Source: an uncultured Flavobacteriales bacterium (GTDB lineage: Bacteria > Bacteroidota > Bacteroidia > Palsa-965). Taken from it: a DNA stretch of 40,972 nt. Below, piece after piece: positions 1 through 8,224 of the stretch (within the stretch, counting starts at the first letter, position 1; each line of letters starts with the position of its first letter). Below the pieces are notes generated by a model. The model had not been told where the DNA came from. It was given only the letters and a program-made list of their open reading frames with translations, and ran no database searches. The stretch is taken from contig CALJIF010000012.1 of assembly GCA_937974275.1 (NCBI GenBank), positions 1 to 40,972 of the forward strand, written 5' to 3'. Both the position numbers and the translations under genes were made by a program.

Positions 1-7
1 CGAACGT

Positions 8-15
8 TAATTTTG
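8..15 (+). promoter_or_regulatory. Putative -7 promoter element (TAATTTTG)
   Basis: The octamer matches the Bacteroidota sigma-ABfr -7 consensus TAnnTTTG exactly. It lies 52 bases before the ATG of the lipoprotein at 68, leaving a leader of roughly 45 nt. The -33 element would fall outside the window, so the promoter cannot be fully tested. It would drive the lipoprotein and sugar transferase pair. Confidence 0.5.
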
Positions 16-67
16 CCGCCGGTACACAATAATCGGCACACTTGTTCGTTATACACACGCACACCTT

Positions 68-928
68 ATGAATCAGTTTCGTTTTTTCTCTATCGGGGGA
101 ATGCTATTCCTTTTTTCCCTACTGCTATTCAGCAGGTGTTCGTTGTTGAATCCTGATGAACCTATTCCGGCATACATCAAGATTGATCGCATTGATTTAA
201 CCGTCGCAGGTGGACAAGGTTCTGCCTCACATAAAATTACAGACGCCTGGGTTTATGTTGACGGACAACTCGTTGGAGCTTTCGAATTACCCTGCACCTT
301 CCCGGTTATTACAACAGAAGGTAACCACGACATTATTGTTCGGGCAGGGATTAAAATGAACGGTACTTCTACTACCCGCGCCATGTATCCGTTCTACCGC
401 GGTTATGATGCCACAGTAACATTGACTCCCGGGCAAGTAACGACGCTAAATCCCGTTGTAACCTATTTTGCCGGAACCAACTTCTTGTGGATTGAAGATT
501 TCGAACAACCCGGCTTGAGTTTAACGGATGCTCCGGGCTCCAACTTCCCTAATATTTTGCAAACCATTTCCGGCCCTCTTGCATTCGAGAGCAAATCCGG
601 CGCTGTAGAATTGAATGCCGACACATTTAATATGCTGCTGTATAGTTCCATTCCATATTTATTAAATGCGACAAGCCCGATTTATCTGGAATTGAATTAT
701 CGCAGCAATAATGCATTTACCGTGGGTATTTATAACAACACCATTTTGTATGCACCATGGGTCAATGTGAATCCTTCCGGAGAATGGAATAAAGTGTACA
801 TCAACATTACGGATGCGATTACAAATATCTCTTCCGGCGGTAATTATCATATCTATTTCGCTATGCAAAAGGAGCCGTCAGTAACTGAACCTTTCCTATA
901 CTTAGATAATATTAAGTTACTGAAATAG
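68..928 (+). CDS. Putative outer-membrane/surface lipoprotein, unknown function
   Basis: This 286-residue protein starts with a hydrophobic signal (residues 4-22) and Cys24 in the context LFSRC, so it is probably a lipoprotein, although Arg at -1 of the lipobox is atypical. Residues 35-135 form a beta-rich segment with PEGA-like features (a short domain describing a conserved internal property such as VYVDGQLVGAFELP). Residues 140-286 look like a jelly-roll: an FLWIEDFE opening and a closing LYLDNIKLLK resemble carbohydrate-binding or MAM-like folds. I recognise no catalytic motif. The gene ends only 8 bases before the sugar transferase at 937, so the two are probably co-transcribed, which suggests a role at the cell surface near polysaccharide export; that link is inference. 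Confidence 0.8.
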   Translation: MNQFRFFSIGGMLFLFSLLLFSRCSLLNPDEPIPAYIKIDRIDLTVAGGQGSASHKITDAWVYVDGQLVGAFELPCTFPVITTEGNHDIIVRAGIKMNGTSTTRAMYPFYRGYDATVTLTPGQVTTLNPVVTYFAGTNFLWIEDFEQPGLSLTDAPGSNFPNILQTISGPLAFESKSGAVELNADTFNMLLYSSIPYLLNATSPIYLELNYRSNNAFTVGIYNNTILYAPWVNVNPSGEWNKVYINITDAITNISSGGNYHIYFAMQKEPSVTEPFLYLDNIKLLK

Positions 929-936
929 TACTCTTT

Positions 937-2358
937 ATGAACAAATACCTACAAGTCATTAAGTACCTTGTCTGCGATGTTGTCGCTGCCGGGCTGGCTT
1001 GGGTGTTTTTTTATACGTATCGAAAGCAGAGCATCGAATCCGCCAAGTTTGGAATTGAAATCCCCGTAGAATACGACCAAAAATTTTATATCAATCTAAC
1101 CATAATCATTTGCTTTTGGTTGGTACTTTACGGCCTAACCGGGACGTATCGTAACATTTACCGGAAATCACGACTCAAAGAACTCGGTCAAACTTTAATC
1201 ATCAGCGTCGTAGGTGTTTTGGTGATTTTCTTTGCCTTGTTGCTAGATGACACCATTGTTGATTATCGAAGCTATTACAGTTCAATAATTACACTATTTG
1301 CTGCTCATTTTTTGTTGACTGCAACCGGACGTATTGTGTTATCATCGATTACGAACAGTAAAATACGAAAGCGCAAACTGGGATTCAATACAATTCTAAT
1401 TGGCAGCAACGCTAATGCATTAAGACTTTTTAATGAATTGGAAAGCCAAACTAACCCTTCGGGAAACAAGTTTATCGGATTTGTGCACGTGGACGATCGT
1501 AACGGTTATTCTCATGAATTAGTGGCCCGAATTCCTCATTTAGGTGAAATTTATGAGCTCAAAGAAATTATTAATAATAACAAGGTCGAAGAAGTTATCA
1601 TTGCTATCGAAACATCAGAGCATGATCGTTTAAACGCCATAATCAACCTTATGGATGGCTTGAACGTAGTGATTAAGATTGTCCCTGACATGTACGATAT
1701 TCTGTCCGGACAGGTTAAAATGAGTTCGATTTTCGGAGCTCCATTAATTGAAATTAACCGCGAGATTATGCCGGTATGGCAGCAGTCGATGAAGCGATTT
1801 ATTGATATTGTTGCATCACTCTTCGCATTGATCATCTTATCTCCGGTGTATCTGATCACTTCAATCATCGTAAAAACCACCTCAAAAGGGCCGATCTTTT
1901 ACAGTCACGAACGTATCGGTTTACACGGAAAGCCTTTCATGATTCATAAATTTCGTTCCATGTTCACGGATGCGGAAAAAAACGGACCGGCTTTGTCATC
2001 TAAAAATGATCCTCGCATTACGCCATTCGGTCGCTTTATGCGCAAGACGCGTTTGGATGAATTACCGCAGTTTTACAACGTGCTGATCGGTGAAATGTCT
2101 CTGGTAGGACCTCGACCGGAGCGACAGTTCTTTATCGATAAAATCACGCAACAGGCACCGCATTATCGTCATTTACACAAAGTGAAACCGGGTATTACAT
2201 CTTGGGGGCAAGTGAAATACGGGTATGCCGAGAACGTGGAACAGATGATCGAACGTCTGAAATACGATCTTTTGTACATCGAAAACATGTCGCTGTATGT
2301 GGATTTCAAAATCCTGATATACACCGTGCTTATCGTTATTCAGGGACGCGGCAAATAA
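937..2358 (+). CDS. Polyprenyl-phosphate sugar-1-phosphate transferase (exopolysaccharide/O-antigen priming enzyme)
   Basis: At 473 residues this has the full architecture of the WbaP/WcaJ family, which moves a sugar-1-phosphate from a nucleotide sugar to undecaprenyl phosphate to start exopolysaccharide or O-antigen synthesis. Four predicted membrane helices (about 10-27, 51-69, 85-105, 114-132) precede a Rossmann-like domain (about 148-270). A fifth helix near 288-312 leads into the catalytic bac_transf domain. Diagnostic motifs are visible: KFRSM near 338, LDELPQFYNVL near 370, GEMSLVGPRPE near 385 and KPGITSWGQV near 417. It follows the lipoprotein gene by 8 bases. No other glycosyltransferase or Wzx/Wzy gene is in view, so the polysaccharide made and the sugar used cannot be named. 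The family assignment is secure. Confidence 0.93.
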   Translation: MNKYLQVIKYLVCDVVAAGLAWVFFYTYRKQSIESAKFGIEIPVEYDQKFYINLTIIICFWLVLYGLTGTYRNIYRKSRLKELGQTLIISVVGVLVIFFALLLDDTIVDYRSYYSSIITLFAAHFLLTATGRIVLSSITNSKIRKRKLGFNTILIGSNANALRLFNELESQTNPSGNKFIGFVHVDDRNGYSHELVARIPHLGEIYELKEIINNNKVEEVIIAIETSEHDRLNAIINLMDGLNVVIKIVPDMYDILSGQVKMSSIFGAPLIEINREIMPVWQQSMKRFIDIVASLFALIILSPVYLITSIIVKTTSKGPIFYSHERIGLHGKPFMIHKFRSMFTDAEKNGPALSSKNDPRITPFGRFMRKTRLDELPQFYNVLIGEMSLVGPRPERQFFIDKITQQAPHYRHLHKVKPGITSWGQVKYGYAENVEQMIERLKYDLLYIENMSLYVDFKILIYTVLIVIQGRGK

Positions 2359-2359
2359 T

Positions 2360-2384
2360 TCTTGCTAATCAAAATCTTGCTAAT
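2360..2384 (+). repeat. Two direct copies of TCTTGCTAAT, 15-bp period
   Basis: Identical decamers sit at 2360-2369 and 2375-2384, between the sugar transferase stop codon and the E2 promoter. Their position about 35-60 bases before the -7 element would suit a regulator-binding site. It may also be a chance tandem duplication. Confidence 0.3.
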
Positions 2385-2410
2385 TCATTTTATCGCCGTT
2401 GATTCGGTGT

Positions 2411-2425
2411 AAAACGTTATTTTTG
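2411..2425 (+). promoter_or_regulatory. Putative promoter for the E2 gene (-7 TATTTTTG at 2418-2425)
   Basis: TATTTTTG fits TAnnTTTG. The 15-mer at 2411-2425 differs by one base from identical 15-mers upstream of the third and fourth PorE-like genes (8169-8183 and 10396-10410). No clear TTTG -33 element is seen at 19-21 bp. The start codon is 29 bases downstream. Confidence 0.5.
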
Positions 2426-2453
2426 GCATTCTCAAAAACGCACATTTGTAACT

Positions 2454-3785
2454 ATGTCACAGGTTGAATTGATTATGCCCAAAATGGGCGAAAGTGTGAA
2501 CGAAGCCACCATTATTAAATGGTTGAAAAACGAAGGCGATAAAATTGCTATGGATGAGCCCGTGCTCGAAATTGCAACAGACAAGGTGGATTCTGAAATC
2601 CCGTCTCCATTCGAAGGTTTTCTAGCGAAGAAATTATTCAACGAAGGTGACGTTGTTCAGGTCGGCAAAGCTGTTGCATTAATCAGTACTGATGCTCCTG
2701 CTACCGGCACTGCTCCCGCTGCACCGACTAAAACTGAAGCTAAAGTTGAAGTTGCTGCACCGGTTCAACAAACTGCAGCTGTTACCGACCTTCCGAAGTC
2801 AGGTGCGGGTGGCAAGTTCTTTTCTCCGCTCGTGCGTAACATTGCCAAGCAGGAAGGAATTTCAGCGCAAGAATTGGAAAATATTTCCGGTTCAGGCTTG
2901 CACGGCCGCGTAACTAAAAATGACATTCTTGGTTATTTACCAAACAAAGGTAAAGTTGCTGCACCTGCTGCAAACACTGAAGTTGTAAGTGCGCAAAATG
3001 GTTCTACCTCAGCGCCTGCCGTTACTGAAACTGTTACAGCTCCTGCTATAAAGCGTCCAGCTGTTGCGGTTATGCCGGGAGATGAAATCATTGAAATGGA
3101 TCGTATGCGCAAACTGATTGCCGAAAACATGGTACTCAGTAAGCAAATCTCTCCGCACGTCACATCGTATGTTGAAGCTGATGTTACCAACATGGTAATG
3201 TGGCGCGACAAAATGAAGAAGACATTTGAAAAACGTGAAGGTGAAAAGTTAACGTTCACACCGTTGATCATTGAATGTATCATCAGAGCTATTAAAGATT
3301 TCCCGATGATCAATATCTCTGTTGACGGCACAAAAATCATCGTTCGTAAAAACATTAACATCGGCATGGCGGCCGCGTTGCCTACAGGAAATTTGATTGT
3401 TCCTGTTATCAAAAATGCCGATCGTATGAATTTGCTGGGTTTGACAAAGGCAGTTAATGACTTGGCAAACAGAGCACGTGCAAATAAATTGCAACCTGAT
3501 GAAATTCAAGGTGGAACTTACACGTTAACAAACGTTGGAACCTTCGGAAATGTAATGGGAACGCCTATCATACCACAACCTCAGGTAGCCATTATGGCCG
3601 CAGGTGCTATTCGTAAGAAACCTGCTGTCATTGAAACGCCTGCAGGTGACACTATCGGTATTCGCAGCATGATGTTTTTATCGCATGCCTATGATCACCG
3701 TGTTGTAGATGGCGCACTTGGTGGACAATTCGTACGTCGTGTTGCAGATTACTTGGAACAATGGGACATTAACCGCGAAATTTAA
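2454..3785 (+). CDS. 2-oxo acid dehydrogenase complex E2 (dihydrolipoamide acyltransferase)
   Basis: This 443-residue E2 subunit carries acyl groups on a lipoyl arm and transfers them to coenzyme A. The order is standard: a lipoyl domain (1-77) with the lipoylated lysine in ATDKVDSE (Lys44), an Ala/Pro/Val-rich linker, a peripheral subunit-binding domain (about 122-160, FFSPLVRNIAKQEGI), a second linker, and the catalytic domain (about 205-443). The active-site motif DHRVVDG gives His415 and Asp419. Sequence style fits the branched-chain or generic E2 group of Bacteroidota better than enteric AceF, but substrate cannot be assigned. No E1 or E3 gene adjoins it, so partners must be encoded elsewhere. 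It has its own promoter and a strong terminator and is probably monocistronic. Confidence 0.93.
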   Translation: MSQVELIMPKMGESVNEATIIKWLKNEGDKIAMDEPVLEIATDKVDSEIPSPFEGFLAKKLFNEGDVVQVGKAVALISTDAPATGTAPAAPTKTEAKVEVAAPVQQTAAVTDLPKSGAGGKFFSPLVRNIAKQEGISAQELENISGSGLHGRVTKNDILGYLPNKGKVAAPAANTEVVSAQNGSTSAPAVTETVTAPAIKRPAVAVMPGDEIIEMDRMRKLIAENMVLSKQISPHVTSYVEADVTNMVMWRDKMKKTFEKREGEKLTFTPLIIECIIRAIKDFPMINISVDGTKIIVRKNINIGMAAALPTGNLIVPVIKNADRMNLLGLTKAVNDLANRARANKLQPDEIQGGTYTLTNVGTFGNVMGTPIIPQPQVAIMAAGAIRKKPAVIETPAGDTIGIRSMMFLSHAYDHRVVDGALGGQFVRRVADYLEQWDINREI

Positions 3786-3793
3786 TAACTTGT

Positions 3794-3825
3794 CAACCCC
3801 AACCTCAATGTTGGGGTTGTCTTTT
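3794..3825 (+). terminator. Rho-independent terminator after the E2 gene
   Basis: A perfect 10-bp stem (CAACCCCAAC at 3794-3803, GTTGGGGTTG at 3810-3819) with a 6-nt loop is followed by a T-rich tail. It lies 8 bases after the stop codon and separates E2 from the PorE-like array. Confidence 0.9.
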
Positions 3826-3851
3826 TAACACTACTTAATTAGGTTTTCAAA

Positions 3852-5879
3852 ATGCGAGTACTAATTATTTTTTGTGCATTCTCAATATCATTTGGTGTTT
3901 ATGGTGCAACACCTAAATCAGTGCGTCAGAAAATGAGTAAAGCCGAACCTGCATTTGTTGGGGAAGATTATGGAACTGCATTAAAGTTGTATCTGGAAGC
4001 CTGGAAAGAAGATTCCACCAATTCTAATCTCGGTTATCGAATTGGAATTTGTTACATGAATATTCCGGGGCAAAAATTAAAGGCAGATCGGTATTTGGCA
4101 GTTGGCGTTCAAAACGTTTCCGGTAAATACAAGGAAGGTAGCATGAAAGAACGAAATGCTCCAACACTCGTGTATTTCTACTACGGCAAATCTCAGCACC
4201 TCAACGGAAAATTTACTGAAGCGGTGGTTTATTACGATCGTTTCCTGGCAGATGGCGGTGTTGAAGCGCAACCATACGCGGAAGAAGTGGCATTGCTGAA
4301 ATCACAATGCGGTAATGGTTTGATTCTCGTTGCAAATCCGGTAAACATTACCGTTGAGAATTTGGGATCAACAATCAACACTCCATTTCCGGATTATTCT
4401 CCGGTAATTTCTGCGGATGAACAAACATTGATTTTCACGTCTCGCCGTCCGGGTTCTACCGGTGGAAAACTGGATCCGCGCGATAACATGTATTTCGAGG
4501 ATGTGTACATCGCTCAAAAAACAGACAACGGTTGGGGCGAAGCAAAACCATTAACACAAGTTAATACCGACGGACATGATGCGAACATTGGTTTATCTGC
4601 CGATGGTCAGCAGTTGTTGATTTATAAAGATGATGCCGGAGACGGAAACATTTATGTGTGCACCTTGATCGGGGCCAATTGGTCGGCTCCTCAAAAATTA
4701 ACGGATAACGTGAATACCAAAGGATGGGAACCCAGCGCAACAATAACTCCGGACGGAAATACCATGTATTTTACCAGTAACATGCCGGGAGGTTTAGGTG
4801 GTCGTGATATTTACAAATCTGTTAAACTTCCCAATGGGCAATGGTCAAAACCAACTAATCTGGGACCTAAAATCAATTCCAAATATGACGAAGATGCGCC
4901 TTCTATTCAGGCGGATGGTGTTACGTTGTATTTCGCATCCAACGGAGCATTGTCCATGGGTGGATTTGATATCATGTACAGCATTTTCAACCCGGACAGC
5001 GGCTGGAGCAACCCTGTGAATATTGGTTATCCAGTGAATACTCCCGATGACGATGTTTTCTTCTCTCCTACTCCTGATAATAAGCGCGCTTACTATTCTT
5101 CTTCTCAAATTCAGGGCGGTTTGGGCGAAAAAGATATTTGCATTCTAACTTTTCCGGACAAAGAAGAATCGAAACTTACGGTTCTTGCCGGTGAAATTAC
5201 TTCTATCTATGGTGGTGTTCCGGAAGGGACAGTTATTACCGTAACCGACGTTGAAACCGGCGAAATTGTTGGTGTGTATACACCCAATACACAAACCGGA
5301 AAGTATGTAATCATCTTAACCCCTGGCCGTAATTACAACATTACCTACGAAGCAGTTGATTACTTATACCAAAGCGATAATTTGAATATTGACGATTCCA
5401 CTGCTTATCAAACGATCAGCCGACCTGTTGAGTTGGAGCCTTTGAAAGTTGGTCAAAAATTAGTGGTACGAAACATTTTCTTCGACTCGGGAAAATCAGA
5501 GTTAAAGCCGGAATCAAAATTGGAATTGGATAAGTTGGTTAATCTGATGCAAAAGTTCCCGGGATTGATTGTAGAAATTGCGGGGCACACCGATGCAGCA
5601 GGTAGCAACGAACTTAACCAGAAACTATCCGAAAAACGTGCTCAGTCCGTTGCGCAATATTTAATTGACAAAGGCATTGCCGCTAACAGATTGAAAACTG
5701 TGGGGTACGGTGAAGAACGTCCAATCGCAAAAAACAACAATGCCGATGGTTCTCCAAACCGCCAGGGAATGGCGATGAACAGACGATTTGAGTTTACTGT
5801 TCTGAGTGTAGATGGACAGTTAAAAGATGTTGTAGAGCCGATAAAAGTCCCGGAACCATTACAACCCAAAAAGAAATAA
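3852..5879 (+). CDS. PorE-like envelope protein, copy 1: TPR + PD40 propeller + CRD + OmpA domain
   Basis: This 675-residue exported protein has a signal peptide (1-19, no lipobox) and TPR-like helices (about 25-160). Five PD40/WD40-like repeats follow (about 178-430; repeated TLYFxSN and GGxDI motifs). Then comes a carboxypeptidase-regulatory-like domain (about 440-520) and a C-terminal OmpA peptidoglycan-binding domain (about 538-655). The OmpA domain keeps both diaminopimelate-binding residues, Asp581 in GHTDAAGS and Arg596 in SEKRA, 15 residues apart as in E. coli OmpA. The layout matches PorE of Porphyromonas gingivalis (PG1058), a T9SS component; PorE is a lipoprotein and this is not. 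It is the most complete of four tandem paralogs. Orthology with PorE itself is not proven. It has a terminator on both sides. Confidence 0.88.
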   Translation: MRVLIIFCAFSISFGVYGATPKSVRQKMSKAEPAFVGEDYGTALKLYLEAWKEDSTNSNLGYRIGICYMNIPGQKLKADRYLAVGVQNVSGKYKEGSMKERNAPTLVYFYYGKSQHLNGKFTEAVVYYDRFLADGGVEAQPYAEEVALLKSQCGNGLILVANPVNITVENLGSTINTPFPDYSPVISADEQTLIFTSRRPGSTGGKLDPRDNMYFEDVYIAQKTDNGWGEAKPLTQVNTDGHDANIGLSADGQQLLIYKDDAGDGNIYVCTLIGANWSAPQKLTDNVNTKGWEPSATITPDGNTMYFTSNMPGGLGGRDIYKSVKLPNGQWSKPTNLGPKINSKYDEDAPSIQADGVTLYFASNGALSMGGFDIMYSIFNPDSGWSNPVNIGYPVNTPDDDVFFSPTPDNKRAYYSSSQIQGGLGEKDICILTFPDKEESKLTVLAGEITSIYGGVPEGTVITVTDVETGEIVGVYTPNTQTGKYVIILTPGRNYNITYEAVDYLYQSDNLNIDDSTAYQTISRPVELEPLKVGQKLVVRNIFFDSGKSELKPESKLELDKLVNLMQKFPGLIVEIAGHTDAAGSNELNQKLSEKRAQSVAQYLIDKGIAANRLKTVGYGEERPIAKNNNADGSPNRQGMAMNRRFEFTVLSVDGQLKDVVEPIKVPEPLQPKKK

Positions 5880-5885
5880 ATTAAG

Positions 5886-5907
5886 AAAACCGCTTCGGCG
5901 GTTTTTT
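5886..5907 (+). terminator. Rho-independent terminator after PorE-like copy 1
   Basis: An 8-bp stem, AAAACCGC and GCGGTTTT, is closed by a TTCG tetraloop and runs into six Ts. It starts 6 bases after the stop codon. It argues against the TTG at 5909 as the start of the next gene. Confidence 0.92.
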
Positions 5908-5944
5908 ATTGCTTAACTTAAGGGTATTATTAATACTCGGGCGT

Positions 5945-8128
5945 ATGAGAAAGTTTTTCTTATTAGCTATTCTGCTCACCGTTCTTCCTGTTTTTCTGAA
6001 TGCAGGAATGAGCACCAAGCAACGGAAATTGTTCCGAAAAGCTGAAAACCATTTTGTTTTCTCTGAATACGAAGCAGCGCTGCCATTTTATTTAAAATTA
6101 ATCAGCACCGAACCGGATAACGGTTTATACCAGGCCAAAGCCGGAATTTGCTTGTACTACTCTACTACATCGCGAGCATTGGCTGTTCCTTATTTTGATA
6201 AGGCGTTAAAATCTAATTTCCGTAAGACTGAAGAAATCTGGCTGCATGCAGGTTTGTCGTTCTTGTCCGTAAATCGTTTTGATGATGCCTTAAATTGCTT
6301 TCGAGAAGTTCGTCGTCAGCCCGGTGCGCAAACCGATCCCGAATTGTTGCAACAATGGATGAACAATTGCGAAACAGGTAAGAAAATGTATGCTTCTCCG
6401 GGTAGAGTGCGAATTCGCAATGTCGGAAGTAATGTCAATAGTAAATTCCCCGATTACGCGCCGGTGCTCACTGCAGATCAAAGTCTGATGCTCTTTACAT
6501 CGAAACGTCCCGGAACAACCGGTGGTCGTAAAGACGAAGAAGGATTCTATTTCGAAGATATTTACATGTCGAAAAACATGAACAACAAGAAATGGAACAA
6601 ACCTGCCCGTATCGACAGTAGTTATCAAGCACCAACATGGGGCCCATTCCGTTTCTTTTTTGCAAAAGCAGAAAATTGCAGTGAATTGAATACCAACGAT
6701 CACGATGGTTCCATCACGCTAAGTCCGGATGGCAATAAATTTTACCTCTACAGATACGGTGATATTTACGAAGCAGCCTATAACGGCAAACGTTGGGAAC
6801 GTCCTCAGAAAGTGGTTGAGTTGGGCGAATCGCGCAAAAGTTTTGAACCTAGTCTTGCTCTTTCACCCGATGGCAATTGCCTTTATTTCGTAAGTGATCG
6901 TAAAGGATCATTGGGAGGAAAAGACATCTGGTTTATCAAGCGTGATCTTTCCGGTCAATGGTCAGCGCCTATTAATTGCGGGCCAAATGTGAATACAAAA
7001 TGGGATGAAGAATCTCCGTTTGTCTCTCACGATGGAACTCAACTTTTCTTCTCTTCGCAAGGACATGAAGGTATGGGAGGGTTTGATGTCTTCTCTTCAC
7101 AACGAAACGGGGATGTACTAAACACACCTGTTAATCTAGGAGCACCTATCAATAATGGAGGCGACGATGTATTCTATATTACCGACAGCACCGGAAAAAA
7201 TGCCTGGTATGCGACACTCAATAAATATGGCGAAGGCGATTTGGATATTTATTCGGTGATGTATTACCCGGAAGTAAATCCATTGGCTAAGTTGACACTG
7301 GAAGAGACCATTACCAACTCTTCGTTGCCTTATCAAATTAAGTTTAAAAACCTGAATTCGGGATTTGATACGACCATAAACCTTAGCAAAGGACAGTCGG
7401 TTAATTACAATTTTATTCCGGGTAGCAAACAGCAGGTGCAAATTTTCTGTGGAGACCAATGCACATTTGCAGATACAATAGATTACACCAACACAACTTC
7501 AGGCGCCTATTGTGTGCAACGAATCACAGCCAACGAGGACAAAAGTCGCTTGATATTCGAATCCTGGTCTTTTGATATTGACCAAGCCGTTGACGCAGAT
7601 TCCGTCCTTGATTTGTATAATGACAGGATAACTGCCAGAAATACATTACTTCAACAAACTGCTTCAGGTGCGGATTTAAATACCAGCAGCGTATTTAATA
7701 CATTGGCATTTACCTGGCAGCCACAAAGCGGAATTGCAACTAACACTCAACTTTTAGCGCTTGAAGGTTTGTACCGTCCAATTGAAAATCGCGTTAATGC
7801 CTTTGCAATGTCACCCGTCTATTTTGAAACCAACGAATGGCAGGTTCGCGAAGACATGAAAGAAGAGTTGAATAAACTCGGAAGCTGGTTGAAAGAACAG
7901 CCGGCAGCTAAAGTGGAATTATTCGGTCATGCCGATAGTCGTGGTGACAAAGAATACAACCGCAAACTTTCGCTTCAACGGGCTGTTGCAGTTAAAAACT
8001 ACCTTAATATTCTTGGAATTAGTGAGGACCGCATTACTGTTGTTGGCCAAGGCGAATCGGATTCGGGTGGTAATGAAGCTGAATTGCGTCTTGCTCGTAA
8101 AGTTGAGGTCATCTTTATCCTCAATTAA
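5945..8128 (+). CDS. PorE-like envelope protein, copy 2: TPR + PD40 propeller + OmpA domain
   Basis: A 727-residue paralog of the upstream gene. I start it at the ATG at 5945, which gives a clean signal peptide (MRKFFLLAILL... to about residue 21); the in-frame TTG at 5909 overlaps the preceding terminator. TPR-like helices occupy about 25-145 and PD40 repeats about 165-440. One repeat carries an extra loop near 225-245 with an aromatic-rich insertion. Residues 440-620 do not resemble the carboxypeptidase-regulatory domain of copies 1, 3 and 4 and are unassigned. The OmpA domain (about 622-727) keeps Asp664 in GHADSRGD and Arg679 in LSLQRA, again 15 apart, so peptidoglycan binding should be intact. 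Likely periplasmic or outer-membrane associated. Confidence 0.87.
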   Translation: MRKFFLLAILLTVLPVFLNAGMSTKQRKLFRKAENHFVFSEYEAALPFYLKLISTEPDNGLYQAKAGICLYYSTTSRALAVPYFDKALKSNFRKTEEIWLHAGLSFLSVNRFDDALNCFREVRRQPGAQTDPELLQQWMNNCETGKKMYASPGRVRIRNVGSNVNSKFPDYAPVLTADQSLMLFTSKRPGTTGGRKDEEGFYFEDIYMSKNMNNKKWNKPARIDSSYQAPTWGPFRFFFAKAENCSELNTNDHDGSITLSPDGNKFYLYRYGDIYEAAYNGKRWERPQKVVELGESRKSFEPSLALSPDGNCLYFVSDRKGSLGGKDIWFIKRDLSGQWSAPINCGPNVNTKWDEESPFVSHDGTQLFFSSQGHEGMGGFDVFSSQRNGDVLNTPVNLGAPINNGGDDVFYITDSTGKNAWYATLNKYGEGDLDIYSVMYYPEVNPLAKLTLEETITNSSLPYQIKFKNLNSGFDTTINLSKGQSVNYNFIPGSKQQVQIFCGDQCTFADTIDYTNTTSGAYCVQRITANEDKSRLIFESWSFDIDQAVDADSVLDLYNDRITARNTLLQQTASGADLNTSSVFNTLAFTWQPQSGIATNTQLLALEGLYRPIENRVNAFAMSPVYFETNEWQVREDMKEELNKLGSWLKEQPAAKVELFGHADSRGDKEYNRKLSLQRAVAVKNYLNILGISEDRITVVGQGESDSGGNEAELRLARKVEVIFILN

Positions 8129-8137
8129 TTGTTGATA

Positions 8138-8196
8138 TGTACTCGGCAAAAATGCCATAATTGCGGGTAAAACCTTATTTTTGCCCGTCGAGTACA
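8138..8196 (+). repeat. Long inverted repeat between PorE-like copies 2 and 3
   Basis: Left arm 8138-8153 (TGTACTCG then GCAAAAAT) pairs with right arm 8177-8196 (ATTTTTGC, a 4-nt CCGT bulge, CGAGTACA). That gives 16 base pairs around a 23-nt loop. The right arm includes most of the -7 element at 8176-8183, so the structure may be a terminator for copy 2, an operator for copy 3, or both. There is no terminal T-run after the right arm. Confidence 0.55.
8169..8183 (+). promoter_or_regulatory. Putative promoter of PorE-like copy 3 (-7 TATTTTTG at 8176-8183)
   Basis: TATTTTTG matches TAnnTTTG and lies in AAAACCTTATTTTTG, a 15-mer repeated exactly at 10396-10410 upstream of copy 4. The GTG start is 42 bases downstream. 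A convincing TTTG -33 element is not seen. Confidence 0.5.
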
Positions 8197-8224
8197 AGTT
8201 TGCCCTCAATTAAGTATTGACTTT

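Noticed and set aside
2933..3412. 159-codon antisense frame in the E2 gene
   Set aside because: The E2 catalytic domain is unambiguous on the + strand.
3852..5879. Naming copy 1 porE
   Set aside because: The domain order fits, but the lipobox of PorE is missing and four paralogs compete, so orthology cannot be claimed without a tree.
5909..5944. Upstream TTG start for PorE-like copy 2
   Set aside because: It overlaps the T-run end of the previous terminator and adds 12 residues before a perfectly good ATG and signal peptide.
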